Translations under genes and position numbers: made by a program
Notes under the pieces: model-generated
Told to the model about the DNA's origin: nothing
The model's database searches: none
Seen by the model: the letters and a program-made list of their open reading frames with translations, nothing else
NCBI GenBank assembly: GCA_019113395.1
Contig: DXHL01000012.1
Coordinates: forward strand, 1-41,210
Direction: 5' to 3'
DNA length: 41,210 nt
Origin: Candidatus Rikenella faecigallinarum
Lineage (GTDB): Bacteria; Bacteroidota; Bacteroidia; Bacteroidales; Rikenellaceae
Shown: positions 15,785 through 25,055 of the stretch, piece after piece
Layout of the letters: each line of letters begins with the position of its first letter
Position numbering within the stretch: the first letter of the stretch is position 1

Positions 15785-18631
15785 TTATTCTATAGGTATG
15801 TAACCCGCCTCAGTAATTTCTGCCTGTGTCAAAGTGCGCATCAAGCGAATCGGTGCACCAAGAGAAGTACTTGCAATCGAGGGTGGCAAGCTATAGAAGC
15901 GGATGTGTTGACTAGCTACCATAGTTGCATTTAACTGAGTTGCATAGTAAGCATTTGAAGTAGTCATTGGAAAATAACAGCCCACATAGGTTCCTTTTCC
16001 CGCATTTAAATCCCAATATTGAGAGATAAAAAACAGTCTTCCTTTCGACATAACACCGTGAACAGCTAAACCAATATAGTACGTAATATTTGCTTGGGCA
16101 GCATTAAAAGAATATCCCCATTTTGCTTTATCTGCCGTTTTATACCATGGAGAGAACTCCGCTGCATCATCTGCATTGGTTCCTGTACCCACATCGGTAA
16201 ACATCTCATCAAGAGCTTCAGTGATTGTTTTAGAAGAATTATAAGTCTCAGTACCTTTCCATTGGGTATATGTAATTTCTGAGTAAGCTTTTCCCGTAAT
16301 GTGCATTTCAGGCTGAAAATGATAATTGCCAGCCGTCACAAACTTCCCATCTTGAATACGCGGGTCGGCTCCTACATTGCGGTCTGCAACCAATATATAG
16401 TCCCTTTTCTGTGCATCCTGTATAATTACATCATTGATAGTACAAGAAGTCTTCACGGTCACGGTAACATTGATACTTTGCGTCTCTCCCTCACCATTCG
16501 GTACTGCCGTAAAGGTCAGCGTCCCGCTAAAGGTCGGGTCGCCCGGCCCCGTACGGAAGACATTAATCCATATCGACTCCCCGTTCTTCAGCCCCGTAAT
16601 ACTATTGGCCACTGCACTATTACTCCCCCACTTCGCCTCTGTCTTCACAGCCGCCGGGTCTGTCTTGGTCAGGAAGAGGTCGTAATCCTTGGCAAACGAC
16701 GATTCCACCTTCCAGGTATAATTATCCGGGTCGGCCAACTGCACCGTAAACTTGCGCTGCGCCGAAACCCCATTGGGTCGCACATTCGGTTCCGGGTCAA
16801 AACCCTCAACCACCAAACCCTCCTGGTCCTGAGGCTCCGACGGGTTTATCGACAACAGGTAATCACTCTTCGGCTGCGTAATCTGAATCATTACAGGATT
16901 CACCGAACCATCCACCTGACCATCCGAGCCCAAACGCTGAACCTTGAGGGTAAACGCACGCTCGCCGGCCGTAATGTTCGTCGGAACATCTACCTCCAAC
17001 ACCCCACGATTGGCTCCCTTCAACGTCCACGTAACCCCGGCCGTCGCCGCCGTATTGTTCGGGTCCGTCACCGACCAACCCGACTTCAAACTCCCGGTCT
17101 CCACCTGAAACCGTAACGTCGCCCCACTCCCGGCTACCGTCTGCTCCACAGTGCCCGTCTGACCATCGACCATCAACGTAGCCATCTCGTCCTTCGACGA
17201 AAACTGCATCACCGATACCGTGGCCGTCAAAGGCTTCTGCGGATCCACCGTACCCCCGCTCGCCTTCACTATCAACCGTGCATTGCGCGAAAAATCCGTC
17301 GCATTGTCCTCCAACGTCGTCACGCTGAACTGACGGTCATCCACACGAGCATACCGAAACTTCGAAGACTCCTCACCTACCAACGTCGGGTCCCACTCCA
17401 CTGACCACGTCAACCCATCCTTCACCACTACCTTCACGGCCTCCGACAAATCCTTGTAACCGTCAAACGTTACCATCGCTCGCGATATCGTCAGATAATT
17501 CCCCTTGTCGTCAGTCACCGTGTTGCCGTCGTCATCCGTCCACGAATCATCCACCGTGTAATCCAACATCGGGGCCTCTTCATCATGAGCCCCCTGCTCG
17601 TCATCCGAACCCGGACCCTTCACCGAATTGATAATCGCCAAATAACGATAATTACGACGCAATATCTGACTCCGACCATTCTCGGCCATGTTGAACCGAT
17701 AATAGGTCAACTTCTTCTTCGGATTCTCCGGAGTATTGTCCGTCCCGTCCTGATAATAACCACGTATCATCAAATAGGTCGTCTGTGAATCGTTCTGCAC
17801 TACCACCGGCACTATGTTCGGGAATGCATATACTCCACCGTTCAACTCCTGTACGTTCTGTGTCGGAGCTGATACCGATATCCAACTCTGGTCACTCAAC
17901 CCATCCACTATCCCGCCCTTCGGTGCATCGTTGTGAAAATAATAACCCGCACTCCGGTAATTACACAACTTAACCGCATCGATTATCAAATTCTGAGCCG
18001 CCAAATGACGTAAATCCAACCGACATACACTTCGCGAAAAATGAGCCGAACCCGTGAACTCTACCCTCCCGTCACTCTGCTCCGTGAACTGAAAAGCTAT
18101 CTCGTGACCGTCACCGTCCACAAACTGACCCCACATCGGCAAACTCCCTGAATGAGTGCTCCCCGATGAATGGTCCATGTTACGCTCCGCATAAACCTGC
18201 TCGTACATCTCATCATAACTCATCGTCGATGACTGCTCCAAATAAGCATCAAACGACGCAAATCCAGATGGCACATGGTCATGGGAATTCCCCAAAACCA
18301 ACGTCTTGTAGGGAGTGTTCGGCGTCAATACCGCCGGTATCGGAAACGTGAAACTACTCGTCCCGCTCGTCACATTCGCATGCTGATAGGTCACATAACT
18401 TCCCTCCTCGGTGTAAAAAAGAATGTGTACATCCACCAACGTCCGCTCGTGACCCAATACGGGAGTCGAACGCGTCTCCATCAAACCATCTATCGTGTAC
18501 CCCACACGAACCGTCCCCGGAGCCGGAACATCCATCAGCTCCGAACCCGCTCGACGCTCACATCCCCATACCGACAATACCGCCACCAACCCGAATATCA
18601 GGCTCCGTATCTTACGTGTCTTCGTCATCAT
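15785..18631 (-). CDS. Large fimbrillin-family lipoprotein with variable C-terminal domain (likely tip adhesin)
   Basis: A 948-aa exported lipoprotein. The N-terminus has a lipobox ending VWGC (Cys at about residue 24). Residues ~35-330 look like a fimbrillin domain (VDVHILFYTEEGSY ... RNYRYLAIINSV). Ig/BACON-like repeats follow, for example LTATVSVMQFSSKD and MIQITQPKSDYLLSINP. The last ~215 residues begin INDVIIQDAQKRDYILVADRNVGAD and end with VGCYFPM ... GAPIRLMR, a FISUMP-like pattern (compare DRNLGA, GCYWSSS and PVRCV in related domains). It is the last gene of the operon, as tip or accessory subunits often are. The final ~650 bp are clearly AT-richer than the rest, suggesting the domain was exchanged. 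Confidence 0.78.
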   Translation of the reverse strand: MMTKTRKIRSLIFGLVAVLSVWGCERRAGSELMDVPAPGTVRVGYTIDGLMETRSTPVLGHERTLVDVHILFYTEEGSYVTYQHANVTSGTSSFTFPIPAVLTPNTPYKTLVLGNSHDHVPSGFASFDAYLEQSSTMSYDEMYEQVYAERNMDHSSGSTHSGSLPMWGQFVDGDGHEIAFQFTEQSDGRVEFTGSAHFSRSVCRLDLRHLAAQNLIIDAVKLCNYRSAGYYFHNDAPKGGIVDGLSDQSWISVSAPTQNVQELNGGVYAFPNIVPVVVQNDSQTTYLMIRGYYQDGTDNTPENPKKKLTYYRFNMAENGRSQILRRNYRYLAIINSVKGPGSDDEQGAHDEEAPMLDYTVDDSWTDDDGNTVTDDKGNYLTISRAMVTFDGYKDLSEAVKVVVKDGLTWSVEWDPTLVGEESSKFRYARVDDRQFSVTTLEDNATDFSRNARLIVKASGGTVDPQKPLTATVSVMQFSSKDEMATLMVDGQTGTVEQTVAGSGATLRFQVETGSLKSGWSVTDPNNTAATAGVTWTLKGANRGVLEVDVPTNITAGERAFTLKVQRLGSDGQVDGSVNPVMIQITQPKSDYLLSINPSEPQDQEGLVVEGFDPEPNVRPNGVSAQRKFTVQLADPDNYTWKVESSFAKDYDLFLTKTDPAAVKTEAKWGSNSAVANSITGLKNGESIWINVFRTGPGDPTFSGTLTFTAVPNGEGETQSINVTVTVKTSCTINDVIIQDAQKRDYILVADRNVGADPRIQDGKFVTAGNYHFQPEMHITGKAYSEITYTQWKGTETYNSSKTITEALDEMFTDVGTGTNADDAAEFSPWYKTADKAKWGYSFNAAQANITYYIGLAVHGVMSKGRLFFISQYWDLNAGKGTYVGCYFPMTTSNAYYATQLNATMVASQHIRFYSLPPSIASTSLGAPIRLMRTLTQAEITEAGYIPIE

Positions 18632-18662
18632 GTTTGCTGTTTTGGTTTATACTCTCGTCTGA

Positions 18663-20216
18663 TTAAAACTCGCCCGGAAACTCTCCGCCATCCTCCCACG
18701 GAATCTCCGAATAGGGATTCTGAACCAACGTCACTATCAACTCCAACCGAGCAATGTAAATGTGCAATACCTCCTCTCGAACCTCCTCGCCCTCAGGACA
18801 TGCCTGCAACGTGCGTATCACCAAATTACCACCCTGCTCCGTGGCATCCGGCGACGGATTGTCGGCAAGCTTCTTCACACTGAAATAGGTACCGGTCACC
18901 GTCTCCGCACTGCTTGCCTCGCTGCCACCTATCGACATCGTCCCCGACGAGGGAGCAATGTTGCTCAACAAACTCAACAACGCCTCCAAGCCGGCTCCAT
19001 CCGCAAACTCTATCCGCTTGCGATTGACAGATGCCCAGTTCGTCCCGTCAAAAACAATGTCCTGATTCTCGTCCTCCCACGGAATTATCGTGACATCTAT
19101 GTCGGCCGTCTGAGACTTATACGCATCCTCCGGGGTAGCCTCACCCGAACTCCGTACGGCCGTTATCGTCACATTGTAACTGTGATTGCGCAACACATCC
19201 ATCAGGCCACGAACACCATCACTGTCCGTCGTCGTGAAATCAATCCGATAGTAACTGGTCTTGCCGCCCTTATAGCTGCCGCCTACAACCAGTGCACAAC
19301 GGTTTTGATGATTCTTATCCCCAGGAACTGCCCCTGGCTCCAAATGCGTATCTGCTTCCGGCAGATATATCTCTGCCTCCGACCGATTGTCCGACACGCT
19401 GTACTTCCAGGGCGAGGCTATCGCTATCGAACCCGTACCCTCGGCTACGGACGGCTTGACCACAACCGTCGAAGAAACACTCCCAAAAGCATCCGTCGTC
19501 GGCATCAGCCAGCGACGCTCACTCGCCCGATACACATAGGCCTCGGTCAGCGTAAAATCGGTCGTTGCCGTATTGTAGAGCTGCACACGAGCCACATCCC
19601 GCAACAACGACACCGTCAAGGGTTGGGTCTGCGGTGTGGCCGGCACCAGCACCTCTGTCGTGCGTCCGTACATCGGAAATGCCTCTCCGTCGGACTGTAC
19701 GGGTGCAGAAACAGCCTCATAAAGAGCCTCCTGCAGTGCCGCATAATCCATCTTCCCAATCACACTGCGCAATCCGTCAATCGTAATCTCCGTTCCCTGG
19801 CCATTAAAATCCGTCGCCAGCGTACGACCCAACACATTCGCCAACACTACACACGAAAAGGTATCATTGGCATCATCGGCATCCACCACAAAACTAACCT
19901 GAAAACTGACTGCCGTACCGTCTCCCTCCGGGGTCAGACTGCGCCCCTGCGAAACAGCATACAATTTGGCCGTCGCTTGGGTCCCCTGGAAAAACAGCAC
20001 CACGGCATTATCCACACGCGATTCGTCGGTCGTAGCCTGAGAACGGGTCGCACCAAAAAATCCATTGGGCGTACGCAACCGCAACTCAACGGTAACCTCC
20101 TGTTCCGAATCGGCCGAAGGAAGCCCGTCGGACCACTTGTCGCGCACACACGAAAGGGGCAACAGCGCAAGTATCAACCACAAAAAGGGGATGAATAGTT
20201 TGATTGCTCTTTTCAT
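18663..20216 (-). CDS. Fimbrillin-family accessory lipoprotein
   Basis: A 517-aa lipoprotein with signal LLPLSC (Cys at about residue 23). The N-terminal part has the fimbrillin pattern VTVELRLRTPNGFFGATRSQ ... VDNAVVLFFQGTQ and a conserved LLRDVARVQLYN strand. A middle section includes YYRIDFTTTD and LRNHSYNVTITAV, typical of the end of Mfa/Fim fimbrillin domains. The tail resembles a BACON-like domain (VLHIYIARLELIVTLVQNP). Such proteins are usually incorporated at or near the fimbrial tip after lipoprotein cleavage by a gingipain-like protease. It lies 28 bp after the FimB/Mfa2-like gene and 31 bp before the large fimbrillin gene. Confidence 0.8.
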   Translation of the reverse strand: MKRAIKLFIPFLWLILALLPLSCVRDKWSDGLPSADSEQEVTVELRLRTPNGFFGATRSQATTDESRVDNAVVLFFQGTQATAKLYAVSQGRSLTPEGDGTAVSFQVSFVVDADDANDTFSCVVLANVLGRTLATDFNGQGTEITIDGLRSVIGKMDYAALQEALYEAVSAPVQSDGEAFPMYGRTTEVLVPATPQTQPLTVSLLRDVARVQLYNTATTDFTLTEAYVYRASERRWLMPTTDAFGSVSSTVVVKPSVAEGTGSIAIASPWKYSVSDNRSEAEIYLPEADTHLEPGAVPGDKNHQNRCALVVGGSYKGGKTSYYRIDFTTTDSDGVRGLMDVLRNHSYNVTITAVRSSGEATPEDAYKSQTADIDVTIIPWEDENQDIVFDGTNWASVNRKRIEFADGAGLEALLSLLSNIAPSSGTMSIGGSEASSAETVTGTYFSVKKLADNPSPDATEQGGNLVIRTLQACPEGEEVREEVLHIYIARLELIVTLVQNPYSEIPWEDGGEFPGEF

Positions 20217-20244
20217 AACTCATGTTTTTTCGGAATGGCCACCT

Positions 20245-21183
20245 TTAGCCCAGTCCACCATTCATGTCCACCACGTGCCAATCGTTCACATAAAGTTCCA
20301 CACGAACCGAACTGTCCGACGACGATGGTTTAACCTCCAGGCGTATGGTAAATTCGTCCTCCAGGTCGAGATTCGTACCGGGTTTTTGCAGGAGTAGTTC
20401 CGAGAGGCTCCCATCGAAGAGCGTCTGAGCGGTACCGTCGCTTTTGACCGGCGTGGACAACAGTTCGACCTTCAGCCACGAATCATCCTCAGGCCATAGC
20501 CCGAGCACCGTGTGGTCATACGACGCAACCCCATTGGTATAACCTGCCTCGGGCAGATAGGTGACCGGTTGCTGTGTGCGGATGGTATTGTCGAATGCGT
20601 AGTCGCCATTGGCGCTGCGGATGGAGCAGGCCACCTGCTCGCGTTGCGTTTCGGTCAAGCCGGTAATCTCTATCCGTACGTCATTGGAGTTTTTATGCAG
20701 GTCCATGACCACCTCGGGCAACAAATTCCCCGTCACTCGAACATCACGACATACCGCATGAAACAAATGTTCCTGCTGCTGAGATACCGTTTCACCATCC
20801 TGCTCACGGCGAATGGACATAAGTGCCTGCTCGAAAGACTGCATCGAGCTGAAACGATAGCGTTGCACTACGCCTCCCCAGGCCACTATGTCATACTCCC
20901 CGGGAGGAACCATCCATTCCAATCCGTTGTCAGGACTCAACATGTCAACGTCAGGGCTGAGTTGTGCAACCAACCGTCCGCTTGCCGCGTCATACAGGAA
21001 AAGGTCCAACTGGGTCACCTCGGCATCAAACAAGTCGGTTTGTTCGACATTATAGGTGTACGTAAACCGTAAAGGCAACGGATAGCGGCAGTCCGAACGG
21101 TCATCGCGAACGCATCCCACAAGAAGGATTGCCCCAGCCGTGAGGAGGAGCAATCCATTCAGGATGTTTCGTGCCGTTATCAT
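20245..21183 (-). CDS. FimB/Mfa2-family fimbrial anchor lipoprotein
   Basis: A 312-aa lipoprotein. After the signal comes LLVGCVRDDRSDCRYPLPLRFTYTYN, the highly typical start of FimB/Mfa2 proteins (Cys lipobox followed by R-D/S-D-C). Inside are VTQLDLFLYDAASGRLV and VPPGEYDIVAWGGV, also family hallmarks. It ends YVNDWHVVDMNGGLG. These proteins anchor fimbriae in the outer membrane and limit their length. The ATG at 21183 was chosen over an upstream GTG at 21192. It follows the major subunit gene by 24 bp. Confidence 0.92.
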   Translation of the reverse strand: MITARNILNGLLLLTAGAILLVGCVRDDRSDCRYPLPLRFTYTYNVEQTDLFDAEVTQLDLFLYDAASGRLVAQLSPDVDMLSPDNGLEWMVPPGEYDIVAWGGVVQRYRFSSMQSFEQALMSIRREQDGETVSQQQEHLFHAVCRDVRVTGNLLPEVVMDLHKNSNDVRIEITGLTETQREQVACSIRSANGDYAFDNTIRTQQPVTYLPEAGYTNGVASYDHTVLGLWPEDDSWLKVELLSTPVKSDGTAQTLFDGSLSELLLQKPGTNLDLEDEFTIRLEVKPSSSDSSVRVELYVNDWHVVDMNGGLG

Positions 21184-21207
21184 GACAAACACGTTTTTTT
21201 CAGAAAA

Positions 21208-22584
21208 TTAGCCCAGCGGCTCGTTCATATCCACATCGGTCCAGTCTTCCACCGTAATAGTCACTTTGAGCGAGGTTTCGGTTTCTACGGGGCGGTTATC
21301 ATCCGGGTCCACCAAATCGCCCGGGTTATTCCAACCGATGTTGTTGATTTCGGTAACGGTGACTTTGTAGAAGTTGTTACGCAATACGCTGTAGCGCTCC
21401 TTGGAGGTTGCCTTATTGATATCGCGCAGGTTCAGACGGTAGTAGCTGTACCCATTGGTATACTCCAGCACGGCGTATTTCGCTTTATCGGGGGCTGCAG
21501 AGAGGTCACCGCTTGCTAAAACAGCATCTGCCGTTGCTTTGTCTTTGTAGATACCATAGTACGATTCCAGGGTCTGATAATTTTGGTCCATCGCCTGGTC
21601 TGTCGAATACTTCACAATCGCATAGAAGGTACCCGTTAAGCCATCAAATGTACCGTCCTCGCTCGTCCACTTTGTCGGCGTAGCCTTGACACGCACCAAC
21701 ATACAGGTAGTGTTGTTCATCAGCGGAGTGGCGTGGACATTCTCAGCCGTATAGTGCGAATATTCAACTACAGTTTTTATCTCTGAACTATTATTCTGGT
21801 CAAAACCGTTTACACGTGCAGCAATCCATTTTGCATCATCATTGTATACATCATACCACTTCGTCACTTCACCGGCGGACTCTCTATCTCCCAGAGCCAC
21901 ATACATCTGCGTCTGCATCTGTGCCAACTGCGTGGAAGCATCCGTAAAATCTACGGCTACATTTTCCGGTTGGAAGTTTTCCGAGGTTTGCACATTGCTG
22001 AACAAAAGCTGGCTCTTGGCTGCGGCGCGCGTCACCGACAGAGAAACCACATTCGGGTCTTCCTGGTCTTTTTCCACCAATGAAGCAGACTTGGAGCCAA
22101 ACATCAGGAACTTCGAAGCCGTGGCAATCGGAACTGTAATATCATATGCGTCAGCCGCACCGACATTCACCGCTTCGTACGTCATCTGCTCGAATGCACT
22201 CAGAGACAACCCCGGGGTCAGCGGAGTTACCTTACTGCTATTGTTGGCAATCACATAAACCGTTTTCTGCCCCGTGGTCGTCTGAATCACGCCCGTCTCG
22301 TAACCGGAACCCGAGGTAACCGACACCGCCTGAGCTACCGTTTCCAAGACGCCGCTTTTGTCGAAAATCAAAATATCGACATCTGTAATCTCTTTCTCCC
22401 CTACCTGTGAAGCAGCACGTGTAGCCACCTTCGAACCGGGATTGCTCACAACCACCGAAATCGAAGCATAGGTCGGAATACCCTCCGGCACCTGCCCCTG
22501 CTGTCCGTAATTCGTCTCTTTGTTACATGCCGCCAAAAACGCGGTCGCCGCAGCCATTGTGACTGCAAAAAGTTTCAGTTTCAT
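21208..22584 (-). CDS. Major fimbrial subunit, Mfa1 family
   Basis: A 458-aa prefimbrillin lipoprotein. The signal ends AFLAAC (Cys at about residue 20). The body has ITDVDILIFDKSGVLETV, VYVIANNSS and LSVTRAAAKSQLLFSNV (the N-terminal fimbrillin domain with a possible protease site near TRAA). The C-terminal domain has YYRLNLRDINK ... YSVLRNNFYKVTVTEINNIGW, then VTITVEDWTDVDMNEPLG, the Mfa1-type C-terminal strand used for strand-exchange polymerisation. It probably forms the fimbrial shaft. The ATG at 22584 gives a standard lipoprotein signal; an upstream GTG at 22608 is less likely. It is the second gene of the operon. Confidence 0.9.
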   Translation of the reverse strand: MKLKLFAVTMAAATAFLAACNKETNYGQQGQVPEGIPTYASISVVVSNPGSKVATRAASQVGEKEITDVDILIFDKSGVLETVAQAVSVTSGSGYETGVIQTTTGQKTVYVIANNSSKVTPLTPGLSLSAFEQMTYEAVNVGAADAYDITVPIATASKFLMFGSKSASLVEKDQEDPNVVSLSVTRAAAKSQLLFSNVQTSENFQPENVAVDFTDASTQLAQMQTQMYVALGDRESAGEVTKWYDVYNDDAKWIAARVNGFDQNNSSEIKTVVEYSHYTAENVHATPLMNNTTCMLVRVKATPTKWTSEDGTFDGLTGTFYAIVKYSTDQAMDQNYQTLESYYGIYKDKATADAVLASGDLSAAPDKAKYAVLEYTNGYSYYRLNLRDINKATSKERYSVLRNNFYKVTVTEINNIGWNNPGDLVDPDDNRPVETETSLKVTITVEDWTDVDMNEPLG

Positions 22585-22619
22585 CTTGTCAAAGTTTTGG
22601 TTAGACACTAGGATTTGAT

Positions 22620-23912
22620 TTATTCTCTAATCGTGTAATCAATGCTGCACTCGATTCGACGCAGTTGCGGGAAAACCTCAACCATCAACCGCCGATACGG
22701 AACGCCTCCGGATAGCTCCATCAACATACGCTCACGCCCTTCATAAACCCCCACATTCCGAACGATATACTCGATATAGGTTCGTTCCGCCAGATTCGGA
22801 ACCTTGGACAAGGCCACCAACAAACCATCCCAATCCTCACCACGTCCCTCTACATGCAACAGTTCGCTCAACTGCGGATAACGCTGCATAAAGTAATCGG
22901 CAACCCCCTGCGCACGCTCATAAGAGAGTTTATTATTATAGGCGGCCGTTCCTTCAATGGAACAATACCCAATAATCCGAATGTCGTGAATGACTATCGT
23001 CGTATCGCGGCGCATCCGCTCGACAAATCGCGAGAGAGCGGCCAACTCGGCCTGGTTCTCGCTATTTTGTAGCGGCACCGAACTCCCCACACTATACTGG
23101 AGGTGCAATGTCAGTTTCTCGTTGCGCACGGCAGTAGGTTGAGAAACGGAACGCTCTATCGTATCCCGAACCACAATCGTATCCCGAATGTAGAGCGTAT
23201 CCCGCAACCCGCGCCGTACCGGACGAGAGATAAATCCAACCTCACCCCGTGCTATCCGACTCTGTTTACGCCGTTTGGCTCCGAAACGATAAATCAGGTT
23301 CAGGGCTATTTTCGTCGGACCGATATAATGTTTTACGCCGGACGACAACCGTTCGCCACAAACCACCGGACAAAAACGGTCATAGTGGGCATAGATGTAC
23401 CCAAACCCGATTTCCCCCTCCATACCCCACCGTTCCGAGAAATTCCACCGATAGCCGTAGGCCACACCGGCACCTACACCCCAACCCTCGTGCCGATAGC
23501 TGTTCGTCTCGGGAAAAGTCCGAAACGGCAGATACATCCGATTCAGATTATAGACTCCCCCCAAGGCATGAATACCAAAGAAATGACCCAGCTGGCGCTC
23601 TTTGGTCCAAATACGCAGCTCGGGTTGCACCATCCAATGTTTCCATTTGCGTCCGCCGGAGAAGGTCCACGGATTGTAGCTCCCCGAAATATCGAAACTC
23701 AGCCGCTTTCCCCAGCCATACTCCAACCCCAGCGCAATACTCGTTGTCGCATCGTAGAGCAGGTTGGTTTTCAGGTCAAACTCAGCAGCCGGAGCCTCTA
23801 CGGCAAGGCTGTCCGTCCTGGGTTTCGGCTTGTCCGCGGCCCAAATCGACGGGGACCACAACACCCCACACACTATCAATACACGGGTAAGATATCGTAC
23901 CATAGGCAGCAT
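22620..23912 (-). CDS. DUF3575 beta-barrel/OmpA-like protein, first gene of the fimbrial operon
   Basis: A 430-aa exported protein. The signal peptide (MVRYLTRVLIVCGVLWSPSIWA) is followed by FDLKTNLLYDATTSIALGLEYGWGKRLSFDISGSYNPW, the DUF3575 outer-membrane barrel pattern, to about residue 215. The C-terminal half resembles an OmpA-like peptidoglycan-binding domain: IRIIGYCSIEGTAAYNNKLSYERAQGVADYF. DUF3575-OmpA proteins commonly lead Bacteroidota fimbrial operons, but their exact role is not settled. ATG 23912 is used; ATG 23903 is equally possible. The gene starts only 32 bp from the left inversion site. In the orientation seen, no good promoter faces it: only TATCTGTG at about 23979-23986 (minus), one base off the -7 consensus and without a -33. 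Confidence 0.82.
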   Translation of the reverse strand: MLPMVRYLTRVLIVCGVLWSPSIWAADKPKPRTDSLAVEAPAAEFDLKTNLLYDATTSIALGLEYGWGKRLSFDISGSYNPWTFSGGRKWKHWMVQPELRIWTKERQLGHFFGIHALGGVYNLNRMYLPFRTFPETNSYRHEGWGVGAGVAYGYRWNFSERWGMEGEIGFGYIYAHYDRFCPVVCGERLSSGVKHYIGPTKIALNLIYRFGAKRRKQSRIARGEVGFISRPVRRGLRDTLYIRDTIVVRDTIERSVSQPTAVRNEKLTLHLQYSVGSSVPLQNSENQAELAALSRFVERMRRDTTIVIHDIRIIGYCSIEGTAAYNNKLSYERAQGVADYFMQRYPQLSELLHVEGRGEDWDGLLVALSKVPNLAERTYIEYIVRNVGVYEGRERMLMELSGGVPYRRLMVEVFPQLRRIECSIDYTIRE

Positions 23913-23943
23913 GTCTCTTGATTGCTATTGTCTCTGTCACTGT

Positions 23944-23964
23944 CCCTTTCATGTTACGAAAGGG
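23944..23964. repeat. Left inversion site (IRL) of the putative fimbrial switch
   Basis: The site consists of arm CCCTTTC (23944-23950), spacer ATGTTAC (23951-23957) and arm GAAAGGG (23958-23964). With three more complementary bases on each side (TGT/ACA) the local stem is 10 bp. The 21 bp are the exact reverse complement of 25065-25085. Inverted arms around a 7-bp asymmetric spacer are the standard shape of a tyrosine-recombinase crossover site. Confidence 0.8.
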
Positions 23965-24004
23965 ACATAACACCACAGATACGAACCTTAAAAACTGCCA
24001 CTTG

Positions 24005-24955
24005 ATGGAAACTCGACAGACCCTCCACTCCCCATTCGGGTTCCCCCATGCCGCCTCGCACGGCACGCCCAGAATAGAACTCTCCCATTTGGAAGAACAC
24101 ATTGCCTGTTCGCACTATTTGGGCCACCAGGAGGTGAAATTTCTGCATGTTCACCTGACACCCAATTCCCCGTATACCATCGGGAACAACGAGACCTGCA
24201 TGCTCTTGTTTCTGCTGTCCGGTTCATGCCGAATGGTATCATCCGAGCAAGAGAAAGTAGTAGAAATGGAGAGTCTGCAAATGACTTTTCTGACGGCCGG
24301 ACAACAGTCTACCATCATCAGCCGAACACCGAGCGAGTGCTTTATCCTGCGTTTTACGGAGTTTACCTTCTGCGAAATGCTGACCCTGCAAAACCTGACC
24401 CAACTCACTCCGGAAATGGGTACTGAAGGGAGCACCGTCCCCATTGCCCCGGCACTGCAAGCATTCCTGCAAAACATGCGTTTTTACATCGACAACCGCA
24501 TACACTGCACGCACCTGCAACAGATTAAACAGGATGAATGTTTTATTTTGCTGCGCATCTGTTACTCGAAACCAGTGTTGGCGCAACTCTTCGCTCCCCT
24601 CTTGTCCAACCACGATTTGAGCCTCCGCATGAAAATTCAACAGTATGCAGCACATGCACACACCCTCGGAGAGTTGGCATCGCGCTGTGCACTGACGGAA
24701 ATCACGCTCAAACGAAAGATTCAAAAATTCTTTGGTGTTTCGCCGTATCAATGGATGTTAAAACAACGCAATCGGCAAATTCTCTATGACCTGCGAAGCG
24801 GACATACCTTAAAGGAGACATGTTATACCTATAAGTTCTCCTCATTGGGTAACTTCACCGCCTACTGCAAACGACAATTCGGGTTTCCTCCCTCCAAAAT
24901 CATACAACTCACGCCTGAGGAATACACCAAACTCATCGAAAAAATCAGAAGGTGA
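24005..24955 (+). CDS. AraC-family transcriptional regulator, inside the putative invertible segment
   Basis: A 316-aa regulator. The N-terminal half (to about residue 200) looks like a cupin-type sensory region (NETCMLLFLLSGSCRMVSS ... MTFLTAGQQSTIIS). The C-terminal ~90 residues are a complete two-HTH AraC domain: HTLGELASRCALTEITLKRKIQKFFGVSPYQWML, then FSSLGNFTAYCKRQFGFPPSKI. Inducer is unknown. It is divergent from the fimbrial operon and most simply regulates it. The ATG at 24005 gives the expected N-terminus; upstream in-frame codons would run through the inversion site. No TAnnTTTG box is seen upstream of it in this orientation, so it may be silent here. Confidence 0.85.
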   Translation: METRQTLHSPFGFPHAASHGTPRIELSHLEEHIACSHYLGHQEVKFLHVHLTPNSPYTIGNNETCMLLFLLSGSCRMVSSEQEKVVEMESLQMTFLTAGQQSTIISRTPSECFILRFTEFTFCEMLTLQNLTQLTPEMGTEGSTVPIAPALQAFLQNMRFYIDNRIHCTHLQQIKQDECFILLRICYSKPVLAQLFAPLLSNHDLSLRMKIQQYAAHAHTLGELASRCALTEITLKRKIQKFFGVSPYQWMLKQRNRQILYDLRSGHTLKETCYTYKFSSLGNFTAYCKRQFGFPPSKIIQLTPEEYTKLIEKIRR

Positions 24956-24998
24956 ACTATTTTTAGAATTAATTGAGCTATTTTAATAAATCAGAGCG

Positions 24999-25029
24999 TT
25001 GTCCAAGCGGAACACGTGCGCTATCTTTG
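24999..25029 (+). promoter_or_regulatory. Inner promoter P1 of the switch (TTG-N20-TATCTTTG)
   Basis: TTG at 24999-25001 and TATCTTTG at 25022-25029 are 20 bp apart, a full match to the Bacteroidota -33/-7 pattern. It reads rightward into the hairpin at 25056-25094. After inversion it would read left into the fimbrial operon, with a leader of about 80 nt. Confidence 0.75.
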
Positions 25030-25055
25030 CATCGAAAAATAGCGACAAAAAATAA

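Noticed and set aside
18762..20198. A 478-codon open frame antisense to the fimbrillin accessory gene.
   Set aside because: The Arg/His/Tyr-rich product is a codon-bias shadow; the minus-strand gene has a lipoprotein signal and fimbrillin motifs.
23941..23967. The left inversion site read as an ordinary terminator.
   Set aside because: Its 10-bp stem has no T tract on either side and lies between divergent genes; exact identity to the inverted right site and the nearby recombinase are better explained by recombination.
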